The notes: generated from the letters alone by a model not told the origin. A stretch of 64,000 nucleotides of DNA from DAOTYX01 sp034434635 (GCA_034434635.1 DAOTYX010000079.1:26376-90375), one strand, 5' to 3'. Shown: positions 1-7,614, numbered from the stretch's first letter. Numbers and translations are program-made.

Positions 1-408
1 GGTCCCATCCCCGCTCAGGACCACGTTCTCCGGCGCGCAGGGTACGGAAGTGAAGGTCCACCCTCCCCCAAAGGGGTTCGGGTGAGCCGCCCATGCCCCG
101 TCCAGGGTTACGGACCTGGTGATGATGATCGTGCCGTAGTAGGTCGAAGCGCCGGCGATGTCATCGCGGTCGGCCACGCAGATCCTCTCGCCAGCCGAGG
201 CCCTGCTCAGGGCATACTGGACACTCTTGCACGGGTCGTTGGGGTTGTCACAGTGATTGGTCGAACTGTTGTTGCCGCCATTGACCACATAGCGGTCGCA
301 GACGGGCGCGGCCTGGCCGGGCTGGCTGGTCAGCGCCAGCAGGCTCCAGACGAGGAGAGCCAGCCCCAGGGCCAGGCTCAGGACGATCAGCCAGTGTTTC
401 GCCTGCAT
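1..408 (-). CDS. Secreted protein, probable parallel beta-helix type (3' end outside window)
   Basis: The reading frame starts at an ATG at 408 (preceded by AAGGTG) and stays open for 136 codons to the window edge, so the C-terminus is missing. The N-terminus MQAKHWLIVLSLALGLALL is a signal peptide with a hydrophobic core. The mature start has a Cys-containing segment with a tract like NDPCKSVQYALSRASAGD, followed by TVT/SVTLDG-like text. This is the opening typical of exported right-handed beta-helix (pectate-lyase superfold) or CSLREA-type proteins. It lies 63 bp downstream of the NBR1/CARDB lipoprotein on the same strand and may be co-transcribed. The beta-helix assignment is inferred from the first 136 residues only. 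Confidence 0.6.
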   Translation of the reverse strand, partial: MQAKHWLIVLSLALGLALLVWSLLALTSQPGQAAPVCDRYVVNGGNNSSTNHCDNPNDPCKSVQYALSRASAGERICVADRDDIAGASTYYGTIIITRSVTLDGAWAAHPNPFGGGWTFTSVPCAPENVVLSGDGT

Positions 409-429
409 CTTGCACCTTCTCTCGTGTCT

Positions 430-446
430 GTCACCTCTGAGGTGAC
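430..446. repeat. Palindrome of the GTCACCT/AGGTGAC family
   Basis: Perfect 8-bp arms GTCACCTC and GAGGTGAC around one central base, in the 63-bp gap downstream of the lipoprotein stop codon. The same core words recur after the stop codons at 7651 and 17011 and before 9600, so this is one copy of a small dispersed palindromic element. It could also act as a weak 3'-end hairpin for the lipoprotein mRNA. Confidence 0.55.
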
Positions 447-471
447 CGTCACCTGCCCCTCGCGTGCCCGT

Positions 472-1953
472 TCAGGGCGCAACCGCGATGGAAGCCCACC
501 TCTGGGCCATCAGATCCAGGGCGAAGACATAGTCATAGCCGTCCGGGTAATCAATGACCCGGATCAGCCAGCCGTTCTGGGTGGGCTGCAGCAACAGGCT
601 CACCGCCCACTCCCGGTCGCGCGGCCAGCCCAACCGGTCGGAGGCCCACAGACCATTCTCACACCAGACCTTGCCGAAGCCACGCACGGGCAACTGGTAG
701 CCGGTCGGCGCGGTCATCGAGGCGCAGTCGGGGTGCACCGACGGCTGGCTCTCGTCCCACAGGTCGTTGTAGGAACTGAGCCATCTCCCGTTCTGCGTCG
801 GGTAACCGGACTCGCTCCCGAATCCCAGGGCGTAGATTCTCCGGGTGTCCGACCGCCAGATCATGAAGGCTCCCATCCGGGCGTGCGGGTTGGGATTCTC
901 AGGGTTGGTCTCGAATTTCTGGAAGGCCCCGTAGACGGAGATGGAGGAAGCGGTGGGACAGCCCGGGTTGACGCCGAAGCCGCTGGCCACGCTCACGACT
1001 GGCTCCAGGAAGGGGTCCATGGTGGTACATTCTCCCGACTCCACCGAGACTTCCTGTCCTTGCGCGTTGTTGTCCTCGTTCGTCTCGGCGATCACGTCAT
1101 CGGGGTCTATCTTGATGCAGACGAAGTGATGCCAGACTTCGTTGATGGTGACCAGGTAGTCCACCGGCAGGGATTGTCCGGGGTTCAGGCTCACCGTGGT
1201 TTGATAGAGGGTGTTGAACGTCGAGGGGTAGTAGCAGGTGGTGTGAGGGGTGGGCAGGCGGTTCTCGATCCGCACGGTTACGTTGGACAGGGCGGTAGAG
1301 CCGCTGTTGTGCAGCACGGCACGGACGTGGAACGGCGTACCTGCGGTGGGGGTGGTCGGGTCGAAGGTGAGGTCGGTGACCCGCAGATCGGGCAAGCCAG
1401 CGGGCGGGACGGTCGGCGTGACGGCGACGACGATCTGGACGTAGACGACCGCGCCGAAGCGGGTGCCATCAGGCCGCTGCAGTTGCCAGTTGCCCTTGTA
1501 GGTGCCGGGGGAAGAAGGGGCCGTCAGGTTGACGCTGACGTCGGTCGTCGCGCCAGGGGCGACGGCTCCCACAGCCACGCCGGTCGGCCCGCCCAATGCG
1601 TCGCCGGAAATGAAGACCAGCATCGTCCCCGCCTCCCAGGCGCAGGTGCCGCTGTTGCGCAACCGCCAGGTCTTGACGAAAGGGGTTCCCGGCGCGAAGG
1701 GGGTGTTATCGGGCACGGTCATATCGGCAACAAAGGCGGCGTTGAAGGCACAGCCGCCAGGACCGTATACATCGGGAGGGGTGGTGCTGGTCGGTTCGGG
1801 GGGGGACACCGTTGGCGTGATCCCTCCCACCTCGGGCGGCATGGTGATGGTGGGCGCAATGGGCGGCGTTTCCGTGGCTGCCGGGCCGCAGGCCAGCGCG
1901 GCGGTAACCATCAGGGCCAATCCCACCAAGACGACCAGACGGGATTTACGCAT
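472..1953 (-). CDS. Lipoprotein with NBR1-type Ig and CARDB domains
   Basis: A 493-aa protein with a lipoprotein signal (positive MRKSR, hydrophobic core, lipobox-like ALAC about residue 22) and a Pro/Thr-rich linker to about residue 60. An NBR1-like Ig domain follows (about 68-175; FVKTWRLRNSGTCAWEAGT is its hallmark start). A CARDB-type Ig domain comes next (about 190-305; LPDLRVTDLTFDPTTP, then HNSG). The C-terminal region (310-493) is Trp-rich and of no family I recognise; it may bind a ligand. The start has a strong Shine-Dalgarno (GGAGGTGAGAG-ATG). The protein is likely anchored on the outer face of the membrane and adhesive or binding rather than catalytic. The domain calls are firm, the role is unknown. 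Confidence 0.8.
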   Translation of the reverse strand: MRKSRLVVLVGLALMVTAALACGPAATETPPIAPTITMPPEVGGITPTVSPPEPTSTTPPDVYGPGGCAFNAAFVADMTVPDNTPFAPGTPFVKTWRLRNSGTCAWEAGTMLVFISGDALGGPTGVAVGAVAPGATTDVSVNLTAPSSPGTYKGNWQLQRPDGTRFGAVVYVQIVVAVTPTVPPAGLPDLRVTDLTFDPTTPTAGTPFHVRAVLHNSGSTALSNVTVRIENRLPTPHTTCYYPSTFNTLYQTTVSLNPGQSLPVDYLVTINEVWHHFVCIKIDPDDVIAETNEDNNAQGQEVSVESGECTTMDPFLEPVVSVASGFGVNPGCPTASSISVYGAFQKFETNPENPNPHARMGAFMIWRSDTRRIYALGFGSESGYPTQNGRWLSSYNDLWDESQPSVHPDCASMTAPTGYQLPVRGFGKVWCENGLWASDRLGWPRDREWAVSLLLQPTQNGWLIRVIDYPDGYDYVFALDLMAQRWASIAVAP

Positions 1954-2052
1954 CTCTCACCTCCTGACATCCAGTCAAGAGGACACGGCAGCGGCCTGTG
2001 TTACCGATTCAGGTGCGAGTGATGTCGGAAGCGGAAGAGAACGAAGTGAGGG

Positions 2053-2832
2053 TCAGCGTCCCAGGTAGCGCAGGCTGCGCTCCAGGTCCTCGGTGTGCTC
2101 CATCTCCAGGCTGACCAGAGGGGGAGAAGGCAGTTCGCTCAACAACGGCAGGACAGCGCTGTAGTCAACAGCGCCGCCCTCCACGTCCAACGGCAGATGC
2201 TCGTCGTAATGCCCGCGATGGTTGTTGGCGTGAACATGGACGACCCAGTTCCCCAGGCGCTTCAGCCAGTCTGGAAACGGCAGCGAGTTCGAATAGAGGT
2301 AAACGTGGCCGATATCCAGACAGGCGCGGAGGTGGGGGGAGTTGACTTCTTCGAGCACGGCGGCGATGATGTCCGGCTCCGGCTCCCACATGTTCTCCAG
2401 GGCGATGATCAACCCCAGGCGGCGGGCCTCCTCGGTCAGTGCGTCCCAGAAAGCCACCTGTTTGCGCGTCCATTCCGGCAGGTAGGAGGGATGTTGGATG
2501 AAGGGGAGATAGTTGGCGTGGAAAACGGTGTGGCGAGCGCCCAACTCCGCAGCGACTCGCAGGCTTGCCCGATAGCGCTCCACCGTCAGGGCCGTGATCC
2601 GCGAGTCCGCGCTGGCGCTGTTCATATCGTAGAAAGCGCCATGCAGGGCGATCTCTCCGGTAAAGCCGCGCAACGCTTCCCGATGGCTTGCCACAAGGGA
2701 GCGCCAGTCGCCATCCAGCAGATCGGGGTTGTAGCCGTAAACCTGGAGCTCGATGCCCGTCTGATATTGAGAAGCGAGAGCGACATGTCGGGAAATGTCT
2801 AACTCTCGCGTGGTGATTGCCAGTCGGTTCAT
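2053..2832 (-). CDS. Sugar phosphate isomerase/epimerase (xylose isomerase-like TIM barrel)
   Basis: A 259-aa protein of the AP-endonuclease-2/xylose-isomerase-like fold. Expected metal and active-site segments are visible: GEIALHGAFYDMN, GARHTVFHANYLP, IIALENMWEPEPD (metal Glu), LRACLDIGHVYLY (Asp/His), VVHVHANNHRG, and the terminal LVSLEMEH with its Glu. Length fits the family. Members isomerise or epimerise sugars, or act on abasic DNA (endonuclease IV); the specific substrate cannot be told here. A promoter (TTGCAC, 17 bp, TACAAT) ends 17 bp before the ATG, leaving only a short leader with no clear Shine-Dalgarno. It is transcribed divergently from the sortase gene. Confidence 0.8.
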   Translation of the reverse strand: MNRLAITTRELDISRHVALASQYQTGIELQVYGYNPDLLDGDWRSLVASHREALRGFTGEIALHGAFYDMNSASADSRITALTVERYRASLRVAAELGARHTVFHANYLPFIQHPSYLPEWTRKQVAFWDALTEEARRLGLIIALENMWEPEPDIIAAVLEEVNSPHLRACLDIGHVYLYSNSLPFPDWLKRLGNWVVHVHANNHRGHYDEHLPLDVEGGAVDYSAVLPLLSELPSPPLVSLEMEHTEDLERSLRYLGR

Positions 2833-2849
2833 GTTGGTCTCTGGGAGTC

Positions 2850-2878
2850 ATTGTACACCAACTCTGGTCAATGTGCAA
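2850..2878 (-). promoter_or_regulatory. Sigma-70-type promoter for the isomerase gene
   Basis: On the minus strand the -35 box TTGCAC (2878-2873), a 17-bp spacer and the -10 box TACAAT (2855-2850) precede the ATG at 2832. The predicted start site, near 2843, gives a leader of about 11 nt. The -35 lies 7 bp from the -35 of the divergent sortase promoter. Confidence 0.65.
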
Positions 2879-2885
2879 CTTTCGG

Positions 2886-2914
2886 TTGACAGGGGCGCTC
2901 TCCCGGTGTAGAAT
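2886..2914 (+). promoter_or_regulatory. Sigma-70-type promoter for the sortase gene
   Basis: Perfect -35 TTGACA (2886-2891), a 17-bp spacer and -10 TAGAAT (2909-2914). The ATG used by the gene is at 2925, so transcription should begin about 4 nt before it, giving an essentially leaderless mRNA. An in-frame ATG at 2913 lies inside the -10 box and is therefore excluded as a start. Confidence 0.75.
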
Positions 2915-2924
2915 GGCCCCCGCG

Positions 2925-3899
2925 ATGAAGGACCGTCGCACGGTTGATGAACTTTCGATAGAGGAACTGGAGGAGATCCTCCGTATCCGCCGGGCGCAGG
3001 CGCGGCTGGAACGGCTGCGCCGCCTGAAGGGGTCAATGCCGGCGACGGACCCGCTGGCCCCGGAGCCGACAGAACCGTCGCCGCCGCCGTTGCCCGACGA
3101 GCACCTGCGCTTCCAGGAAGAGGGAGCGACAGCGGGCTTTCGCGCCCGGGCGGTGGACGAGGAGCCCGAGCCTCGGCCGGCCCGTCCGCGGCGGCCGATC
3201 CGCTGGGACTGGCTGCGGGACAAGAGCCTGCTGATCCTGGAGATCGCGGCGACGGTCGGGTTGCTGATCGCCCTGCTGGCCACGCTGAGCACGTTGAACG
3301 AACTGAACCGGCAGGCCCGGCTGGGACAACAGGGACAGTTACCTCAGCCCATCGCCAGCCCGACGGCCACCCCGCTCATCCAGGTGGCCATCCTGCCTGG
3401 CGGTCACGTCCCGCCGCAGCCGAACAGCACCCCCGCGCCGGCGGAGGTCCCGGCTCACCTGCGCGACCTGGTGGCGGCGATCACGCCGTTGCCGGTGCCC
3501 ACTCCCGGCCCGCAGCAGGCCGTGCGCATCCGCATCCCGTCCATCGGAGTGGACGCGCCGGTTGTGGAGGGGGATGACTGGGAGAGCCTGCAGCGGGGGG
3601 CAGGCCACCACATTGGCTCGGCCAACCCGGGCGAGCGCGGCAACTGTGTCATCTCGGCGCATAACGACATCTACGGGGAGATCTTCCGTGACCTGCCGGA
3701 CGTACAGTTGGGGGACGTGATCGAAGTCTACACCGCCAGCCAGATGTTCCGTTACATCGTCACTCAGCAGCGGATCATCGTGCCTACTGAGGTGAGCGTG
3801 ATGTATCCGACCAGCACGCCAGTGCTGACACTGATCTCCTGCTATCCTTACGGGATTGACTCCCATCGCATCGTCGTTATCGCCGAACTGCAACCTTGA
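2925..3899 (+). CDS. Sortase (class D/E-like transpeptidase)
   Basis: A 324-aa membrane-anchored cysteine transpeptidase. It has an N-terminal charged helix (DELSIEELEEILRIRRAQ), a Pro-rich stretch, one membrane helix at about residues 100-124 (LLILEIAATVGLLIALLATL) and a Pro-rich linker. The sortase beta-barrel begins at RIRIPSIGVDAPV. The catalytic residues are all visible: His246 (ISAHND), Cys306 (TLISCYP) and Arg315 (DSHRIVV). Sortases cleave a C-terminal sorting signal and attach proteins to the wall or crosslink them, or process surface proteins. No LPXTG substrate is adjacent. The start at 2925 is chosen because the upstream in-frame ATG sits in the -10 box. The next gene, 23 bp away, is a small membrane protein. 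Confidence 0.88.
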   Translation: MKDRRTVDELSIEELEEILRIRRAQARLERLRRLKGSMPATDPLAPEPTEPSPPPLPDEHLRFQEEGATAGFRARAVDEEPEPRPARPRRPIRWDWLRDKSLLILEIAATVGLLIALLATLSTLNELNRQARLGQQGQLPQPIASPTATPLIQVAILPGGHVPPQPNSTPAPAEVPAHLRDLVAAITPLPVPTPGPQQAVRIRIPSIGVDAPVVEGDDWESLQRGAGHHIGSANPGERGNCVISAHNDIYGEIFRDLPDVQLGDVIEVYTASQMFRYIVTQQRIIVPTEVSVMYPTSTPVLTLISCYPYGIDSHRIVVIAELQP

Positions 3900-3922
3900 T
3901 TCCTTGAACGGAGTAAGAGAGA

Positions 3923-4198
3923 ATGAGCAAGAAATCACGCCGGAGCCAGCGTCGTTCGCAGGGGCCGCGCCTGACGGCTGCGCAGATGGTGCAGCCGGGC
4001 AGCGCCGAGGAGAAAATCAAAAAGGCCGAACCCGCTCCCGTACGCGCTGCCGCGAGCAGGCCCGACCCGCGAAAGGCTGCCAGTCTACCAGACCTGAGCC
4101 AGGAGTACCGCTACGTCGCTGCCGATCTGAAGCGCATCGGCATCATCGCCGCCGCTATACTCGTCATCATGATCGTGCTGGCGATTTTCCTGGTCTGA
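3923..4198 (+). CDS. Small C-tail-anchored membrane protein, unknown function
   Basis: A 91-aa protein I do not recognise. Residues 1-65 are highly basic and probably unstructured (MSKKSRRSQRRSQGPRL, then Lys/Ala/Pro-rich). The C-terminus is a single hydrophobic helix (about 70-91, IGIIAAAILVIMIVLAIFLV) that ends the protein, so it is a tail-anchored topology with the basic part in the cytoplasm. It lies 23 bp after the sortase gene with a usable GAG-AGA site and is probably co-transcribed. It ends 15 bp before the convergent LysW-like gene with no obvious terminator between them. Confidence 0.65.
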   Translation: MSKKSRRSQRRSQGPRLTAAQMVQPGSAEEKIKKAEPAPVRAAASRPDPRKAASLPDLSQEYRYVAADLKRIGIIAAAILVIMIVLAIFLV

Positions 4199-4213
4199 CC
4201 GAGAGGAGGACCT

Positions 4214-4447
4214 TCACCATTCGTCTTCGTCGAGGTCCTCCTCGAACTCCTCCTCCTCAAACTCTTCGTCTTCCCAATCCAGGTCTTCTTCGTCCAGCTC
4301 GTCAAAATCCTCTACGTATTCCAGCTCAAGAGGAGTGAGGCTGACGACCTCCAGAAGCGCACCGCATTCCTCACAATAGATGCGGTCGTAGAGGCCCAGT
4401 TCGGGCGGGAGTGAGAGCAACGCATTGCATTCCGGGCAACGTGACAT
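4214..4447 (-). CDS. LysW-like zinc-ribbon protein with long acidic tail
   Basis: A 77-aa protein. Residues 1-42 are a zinc ribbon, CPEC at 4-7 and CEEC at about 26-29, with the text between and after it (LSLPPELGLYDRIYCEEC, LEVVSLTPLELE) matching LysW/ArgW amino-group carrier proteins. True LysW ends EDWGE and carries the substrate on the terminal Glu. Here the C-terminus is instead an extended run of about 30 Asp/Glu/Phe residues ending DEDEW, with no terminal Glu, so carrier function is doubtful. No lysine or arginine biosynthesis gene is nearby. The strong Shine-Dalgarno GGAGGAGCGAG-ATG and its own promoter indicate good expression. Confidence 0.75.
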   Translation of the reverse strand: MSRCPECNALLSLPPELGLYDRIYCEECGALLEVVSLTPLELEYVEDFDELDEEDLDWEDEEFEEEEFEEDLDEDEW

Positions 4448-4495
4448 CTCGCTCCTCCATAGGGAGTAGTTTTGGTAAGCCGCTTTGCGCCCTCT

Positions 4496-4524
4496 AATAT
4501 AACGCGGTTTTGGCCTGTTGTCAA
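4496..4524 (-). promoter_or_regulatory. Promoter for the LysW-like gene
   Basis: Minus-strand TTGACA (4524-4519), 17-bp spacer, TATATT (4501-4496). The predicted start near 4489 gives a leader of about 40 nt with a strong Shine-Dalgarno. It is one of the best sigma-70 matches in the window. Confidence 0.75.
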
Positions 4525-4554
4525 TGGGGAATCCCGTTCGGGTGTGTCCCAGGC

Positions 4555-4578
4555 AGGACAACAACTCGCAGTTGTCCT
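4555..4578. repeat. AGGACAAC/GTTGTCCT hairpin
   Basis: Perfect 8-bp inverted arms separated by 8 nt, 40 bp before scpA. The same words form a longer palindrome at 45664-45687, so this is a dispersed element rather than a gene-specific operator. Confidence 0.5.
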
Positions 4579-4618
4579 CCTGGAGCCCGCAGGGGAGTGA
4601 CATGCTCGCAGGGAGCCG

Positions 4619-5389
4619 ATGTTTCTGACCACCCCCACCATCCAATTGCCTGCCTTTGAAGGTCCGCTTGACCTGCTGCTGCTGCTCATCGAGCGCGAGG
4701 AACTGGACATCACGGCCATCTCGCTGGCTCAAGTGGCAGACCAGTACCTGGCGGTCATCGAGCAACTGGGGCGCTGGTGCATCGCCGACCTGAGCGGGTT
4801 CCTGGTCATCGGGGCCAAACTGGTATGGGTCAAGAGCCAGGTGCTGTTGCCCCGCCCCCCCTCCGACGGAACAACGCCGGAGGAGGACGTGGCCGCCGAT
4901 CTGATCCACCAGTTGGAGGAGTATCGCCGTTTCAAGCGCGTGGCGCAGATGCTGGCCCAACGGGACGAGGAGGGCCAGCGGGCTTACCTGCGGCTGAGCC
5001 TGGCCCCGCTCCCCCCGCCGCCGTTCGACCTGAGCGGGGTGACCCTGGCCGATCTGCTGACCGCAGCGCAGGAGGCGCTCAACGCGAAGCCCCCCGCCCC
5101 TGCTGCAGTCCTTCCACCGACCCTCACCGTGGCCAAACAGATAGAGTACATCAGGCAGCGCCTGAAACAACAGAGACGCGTCCAATTCCTCGAACTGCTG
5201 TCCAACGCTGCCAGCCGGGTGGAGGTCATCGTCACCCTGCTGGCCGTGCTGGAGTTGCTCAAGCGGGACCGGGTGCGGGTGTGGCAGGAGAAGCTCTTTG
5301 GCCCCATCGTCATCGAGGAGCGGGAGGACGCGCCGGAGGCCAGTAACGCCCCAACAGCAGCACCGACACCGCTCCCAGCGTGTCAATGA
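4619..5389 (+). CDS. scpA: Segregation and condensation protein A
   Basis: A 256-aa kleisin that bridges the SMC heads with ScpB in bacterial condensin. The N-terminal family signature is present: FEGPLDLLLLLIEREELDI (about 11-30), SLAQVADQYLAVIE, LSGFLVIGAKLVWVKSQVLLP. The C-terminal winged-helix part follows after a loop of about 60 residues (QFLELLSNAASRVEVIVTLLAVLELLKRDRVRVWQEKLFGPIVIE). Length is normal. scpB, usually adjacent, is not present. The gene overlaps the convergent VanZ-like gene by 80 bp at the 3' end; the last 15 codons (after IVIEERED) lie outside the conserved domain. Confidence 0.92.
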   Translation: MFLTTPTIQLPAFEGPLDLLLLLIEREELDITAISLAQVADQYLAVIEQLGRWCIADLSGFLVIGAKLVWVKSQVLLPRPPSDGTTPEEDVAADLIHQLEEYRRFKRVAQMLAQRDEEGQRAYLRLSLAPLPPPPFDLSGVTLADLLTAAQEALNAKPPAPAAVLPPTLTVAKQIEYIRQRLKQQRRVQFLELLSNAASRVEVIVTLLAVLELLKRDRVRVWQEKLFGPIVIEEREDAPEASNAPTAAPTPLPACQ

Positions 5390-5693
5390 GGACATCCGCC
5401 GCGCGCGGCGTGCGCCCCGGCACGAAGGACTGATGGGCCTCGTCGCTGATGGCGTAGACCACTGCCAGCGCCAGACTGAGCAGCCGCAACCGGTCGGATG
5501 GAGCCGCAGGGCCGCGCAGCGCCCGCAGGTAGAGCCAGGCCAGCACCCCGAAGGCCAACGCATGCGCGCCCTTCTTGAGCAGCAGGTCCAGCCAGGCTTC
5601 GGGGGCGCTGGGCAGGTCGGGCTGAGAGGACAGGAAGAAGATCAGCCCCATCCAGGCCAGCGGCGGACCCCAGCGATTGAGCAGTGACCTCAT
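5310..5693 (-). CDS. VanZ-like family membrane protein
   Basis: A 127-aa protein with four membrane segments. Typical VanZ-like motifs are FFLSSQPDLP near residue 20, KKGAHALAFGVLAWLYLRAL (the conserved K-x2-H-x3-F-x2-L segment), and SDEAHQSFVPGRTPRAADVLIDTLGA, which is the family signature near the C-terminus. The family's biochemical role is unclear; some members are linked to glycopeptide tolerance. The start overlaps the stop of the upstream glycosyltransferase by 4 nt (ATGA), so the two are translationally coupled. Its 3' end runs 80 bp into scpA on the opposite strand. Confidence 0.82.
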   Translation of the reverse strand: MRSLLNRWGPPLAWMGLIFFLSSQPDLPSAPEAWLDLLLKKGAHALAFGVLAWLYLRALRGPAAPSDRLRLLSLALAVVYAISDEAHQSFVPGRTPRAADVLIDTLGAVSVLLLGRYWPPARPPAPR

Positions 5694-6892
5694 ACCCCTT
5701 GCCGCATGAAATGGCCTGCCGCCTGATAGGCCTGCTCGACCGTCTCCACCAGATGGCTCCAGGAACGGCGCAGCCGGATGTCCTGAGCCGCGGCCTGCCC
5801 CAGCCTGTCACGCAGTGCGGGGTCTTCGAGCAAGCGCACCACCGCCGCAGCGAACCCCGCCTCGTCCCCCGGCTCCACCAGCCAGCCGGTCTCGCCGTGG
5901 CGGATGGCCTGGCGGATCTCCCCCACCCCCTCGGCGACCACCGGCACCCCCGCCGCCAGCAGGTCCAGCAGTTTGACCGGACACTTGGCGCGATTGAGGA
6001 GCGTGTCATCGAAGGGATAGAGCGCCACCGCCGCCCGCGCGAAGGTCTCCGGTAGCCGCTGCGGCTCCACCCACCCCACCAGGTCTATCGCCGCCTCCAG
6101 TCCGGCACGACGGGCCTCTTCCAGCAGCACGGCTTCCTCTCCGAACAGCCCCTGTCCCACCACCCGCAGCCTCACCTGCGGCAGGCGCTCCCGAACCCGG
6201 CGCAGGATCTCCACCACACGGCGGGCGGGGAACTCGAAGAAGCGGGTGTAGAGGAGCAGGTCTTTGGCCTCCCGGTACGGGGTCGGGCCTGTGGCCTTGA
6301 CCTCTGCGACGCCGTTCGGGACATAGAAGAGGTGACTTTCGGGGACACCCAACCCAAGGGTCAGGCCGTAGAGGGTCCGGCTGGCGACGGTGATGGCGTC
6401 GGCATGGGTCAGCCCCCACCGCTCCTGCCAGACGAAGAAGCGACGCTGAGGGGCGGAGTAGAGGCGACGGCCGGTCACAGGATGGACGACGTCGTTCCAC
6501 CCGCCGGCCCCCTCCCAGTCGTCGCTGTCCACCACCACCGGCGGGCGCCGACCACGCGGGAGGCAGGTCAACAACCAGTGCGCCAGCCCGCTGTAGGCCT
6601 TAGGTTTGAAGGCATGCACAACGTCCGGCTCCAACGCCAGGGCGCGTCGGGCCAGCCGCAGGGCAGTCGCCAGGTGGAAGAAGAGCGGCAGAGGCGGAGG
6701 AAGAGGAATGTTCTCGACCGTCACGCCTTCCTCGTCCCAATGCTGTCCGGCGTCTTCGGGGTTCTGCCAGGGGGGGAGCAGCACGGTGACGGTGTACCCC
6801 CGTGCCGACAGCGCACGCGCCATCGGCAGCGCACGCACGGCCATCGTGCCGCGCGGGCGCAGGCCGAAGGGGCCGATCATCACCACTCGCAT
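5690..6892 (-). CDS. Glycosyltransferase family 4 (GT-B fold)
   Basis: A 400-aa protein. The start at 6892 is chosen because MRVVMIGPFGLRPRGTMAVR begins the Rossmann fold and is preceded by GGGGAGGAGCGGC-ATG; longer in-frame extension runs into repeat DNA. The N-terminal acceptor domain (1-190) contains EPDVVHAFKPK and VVVDSDDWEG. The C-terminal donor domain has LLLYTRFFEFPARRVVEIL, RLRVVGQGLFGEE, LVGWVEPQRLPETFARAAVALYPF, then the nucleotide-sugar motif KLLDLLAAGVPVVAEGVGE. The Asp/Glu before LLDLLA is replaced by Lys-Leu, as in some GT4s. Likely role: cell-envelope or exopolysaccharide glycan synthesis. Coupled to the VanZ-like gene. Confidence 0.85.
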   Translation of the reverse strand: MRVVMIGPFGLRPRGTMAVRALPMARALSARGYTVTVLLPPWQNPEDAGQHWDEEGVTVENIPLPPPLPLFFHLATALRLARRALALEPDVVHAFKPKAYSGLAHWLLTCLPRGRRPPVVVDSDDWEGAGGWNDVVHPVTGRRLYSAPQRRFFVWQERWGLTHADAITVASRTLYGLTLGLGVPESHLFYVPNGVAEVKATGPTPYREAKDLLLYTRFFEFPARRVVEILRRVRERLPQVRLRVVGQGLFGEEAVLLEEARRAGLEAAIDLVGWVEPQRLPETFARAAVALYPFDDTLLNRAKCPVKLLDLLAAGVPVVAEGVGEIRQAIRHGETGWLVEPGDEAGFAAAVVRLLEDPALRDRLGQAAAQDIRLRRSWSHLVETVEQAYQAAGHFMRQGV

Positions 6893-7178
6893 GCCGCTCC
6901 TCCCCAGCCGCACCACCGGGCAACCTCCCTCCTGGAGCCTGCTCGAACAGCCCCGTAGCCAGCGCACCCCCGTGCGCTGGCGCATCTCTGTGCCTCGGCA
7001 GGCGGCTTTGGGGTGCCGCCCCACGGCAATCCGGGCAGGCACATGGGTAAGGGAGACCGTCAAACAACACGATGCTGGGCACGGTCTCTTGACCGCGCCC
7101 AGCACTGGAAGGCAGTGGGCTGCCGGGATTGGGAGGCAACCGCACAGGGAACCGTGTAGGGACGCAGTAAACCGCCCC
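6893..7178. repeat. Non-coding spacer with dispersed hairpin repeats
   Basis: 286 bp between rplS and the glycosyltransferase gene, no convincing ORF. It carries three things. A block at 6955-6994 closely matches 61686-61725 (GTAGCCAGCGCA, then TGCGCTGGCGCAT). A hairpin at 7001-7020 (GGCGGC...GCCGCC) belongs to the GGCGGCAT-loop-ATGCCGCC family also at 9434, 9522, 23670 and 61733. An inverted repeat of GAGACCGT (7053-7060) with ACGGTCTC (7081-7088) could end rplS transcription. No clear promoter for the glycosyltransferase was found. Confidence 0.55.
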
Positions 7179-7529
7179 CTATGGGCGCTGTTCCTTCATG
7201 CGGGCGGCCTTGCCGCGTCGCTCGCGCAGGAAATACAGCCGGGAACGACGGGCCTTGGCCTGCCGGGTCACTTCCACCTTCTCCAGGCGCGGAGAGTACA
7301 GAGGGAACGTCCGCTCGACCCCGATGCCGTGGGAGGCGACACGCCGAACGGTGAAGTTGGCCGCCGCGCCGCCTTTGCGCACGCGGATGACCGTGCCCTG
7401 AAAAACCTGCACCCGCTCCCGATCCCCTTCGACAATACGGGCATGCACACGAACGGTATCCCCCGGCCGTATGTGGGGGATGTTGGGATTGGCTTCCAGT
7501 TGTCGCTCCAGAGACTCAACCAGGTTCAT
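7179..7529 (-). CDS. rplS: 50S ribosomal protein L19
   Basis: A 116-aa protein with the complete L19 pattern: PHIRPGDTVRVHARIVEGDRER, VQVFQGTVIRVRKGG, FTVRRVASHGIGVERTFPLYSPRLEKVEV, RAKLYFLRER-like RSRLYFLRERRGKAAR. L19 sits at the 30S-50S interface near protein L14. Normal length, with a short extension (AARMKEQRP). In many bacteria rplS follows trmD-rimM-rpsP; here it stands alone with its own TATAAT promoter and a leader of about 35 nt. Confidence 0.97.
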   Translation of the reverse strand: MNLVESLERQLEANPNIPHIRPGDTVRVHARIVEGDRERVQVFQGTVIRVRKGGAAANFTVRRVASHGIGVERTFPLYSPRLEKVEVTRQAKARRSRLYFLRERRGKAARMKEQRP

Positions 7530-7573
7530 CGCACTGTTACCTCGCAGACGGTTGCCCCATGGGGCGAAGGCGG

Positions 7574-7601
7574 ATTATACCACAAACTGGCGAACGGGCA
7601 A
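7574..7601 (-). promoter_or_regulatory. Promoter for rplS
   Basis: Minus-strand TTGCCC (7601-7596), 16-bp spacer, perfect TATAAT (7579-7574). The predicted start near 7567 leaves a leader of about 38 nt before the L19 ATG at 7529. Confidence 0.65.
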
Positions 7602-7614
7602 CCCGTCTTACGAA

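Noticed and set aside
2817..2924. Longer sortase N-terminus from 2817 or 2913
   Set aside because: The segment contains the -35 and -10 boxes and reads as non-signal sequence; translation from there would need an upstream promoter that is not visible.
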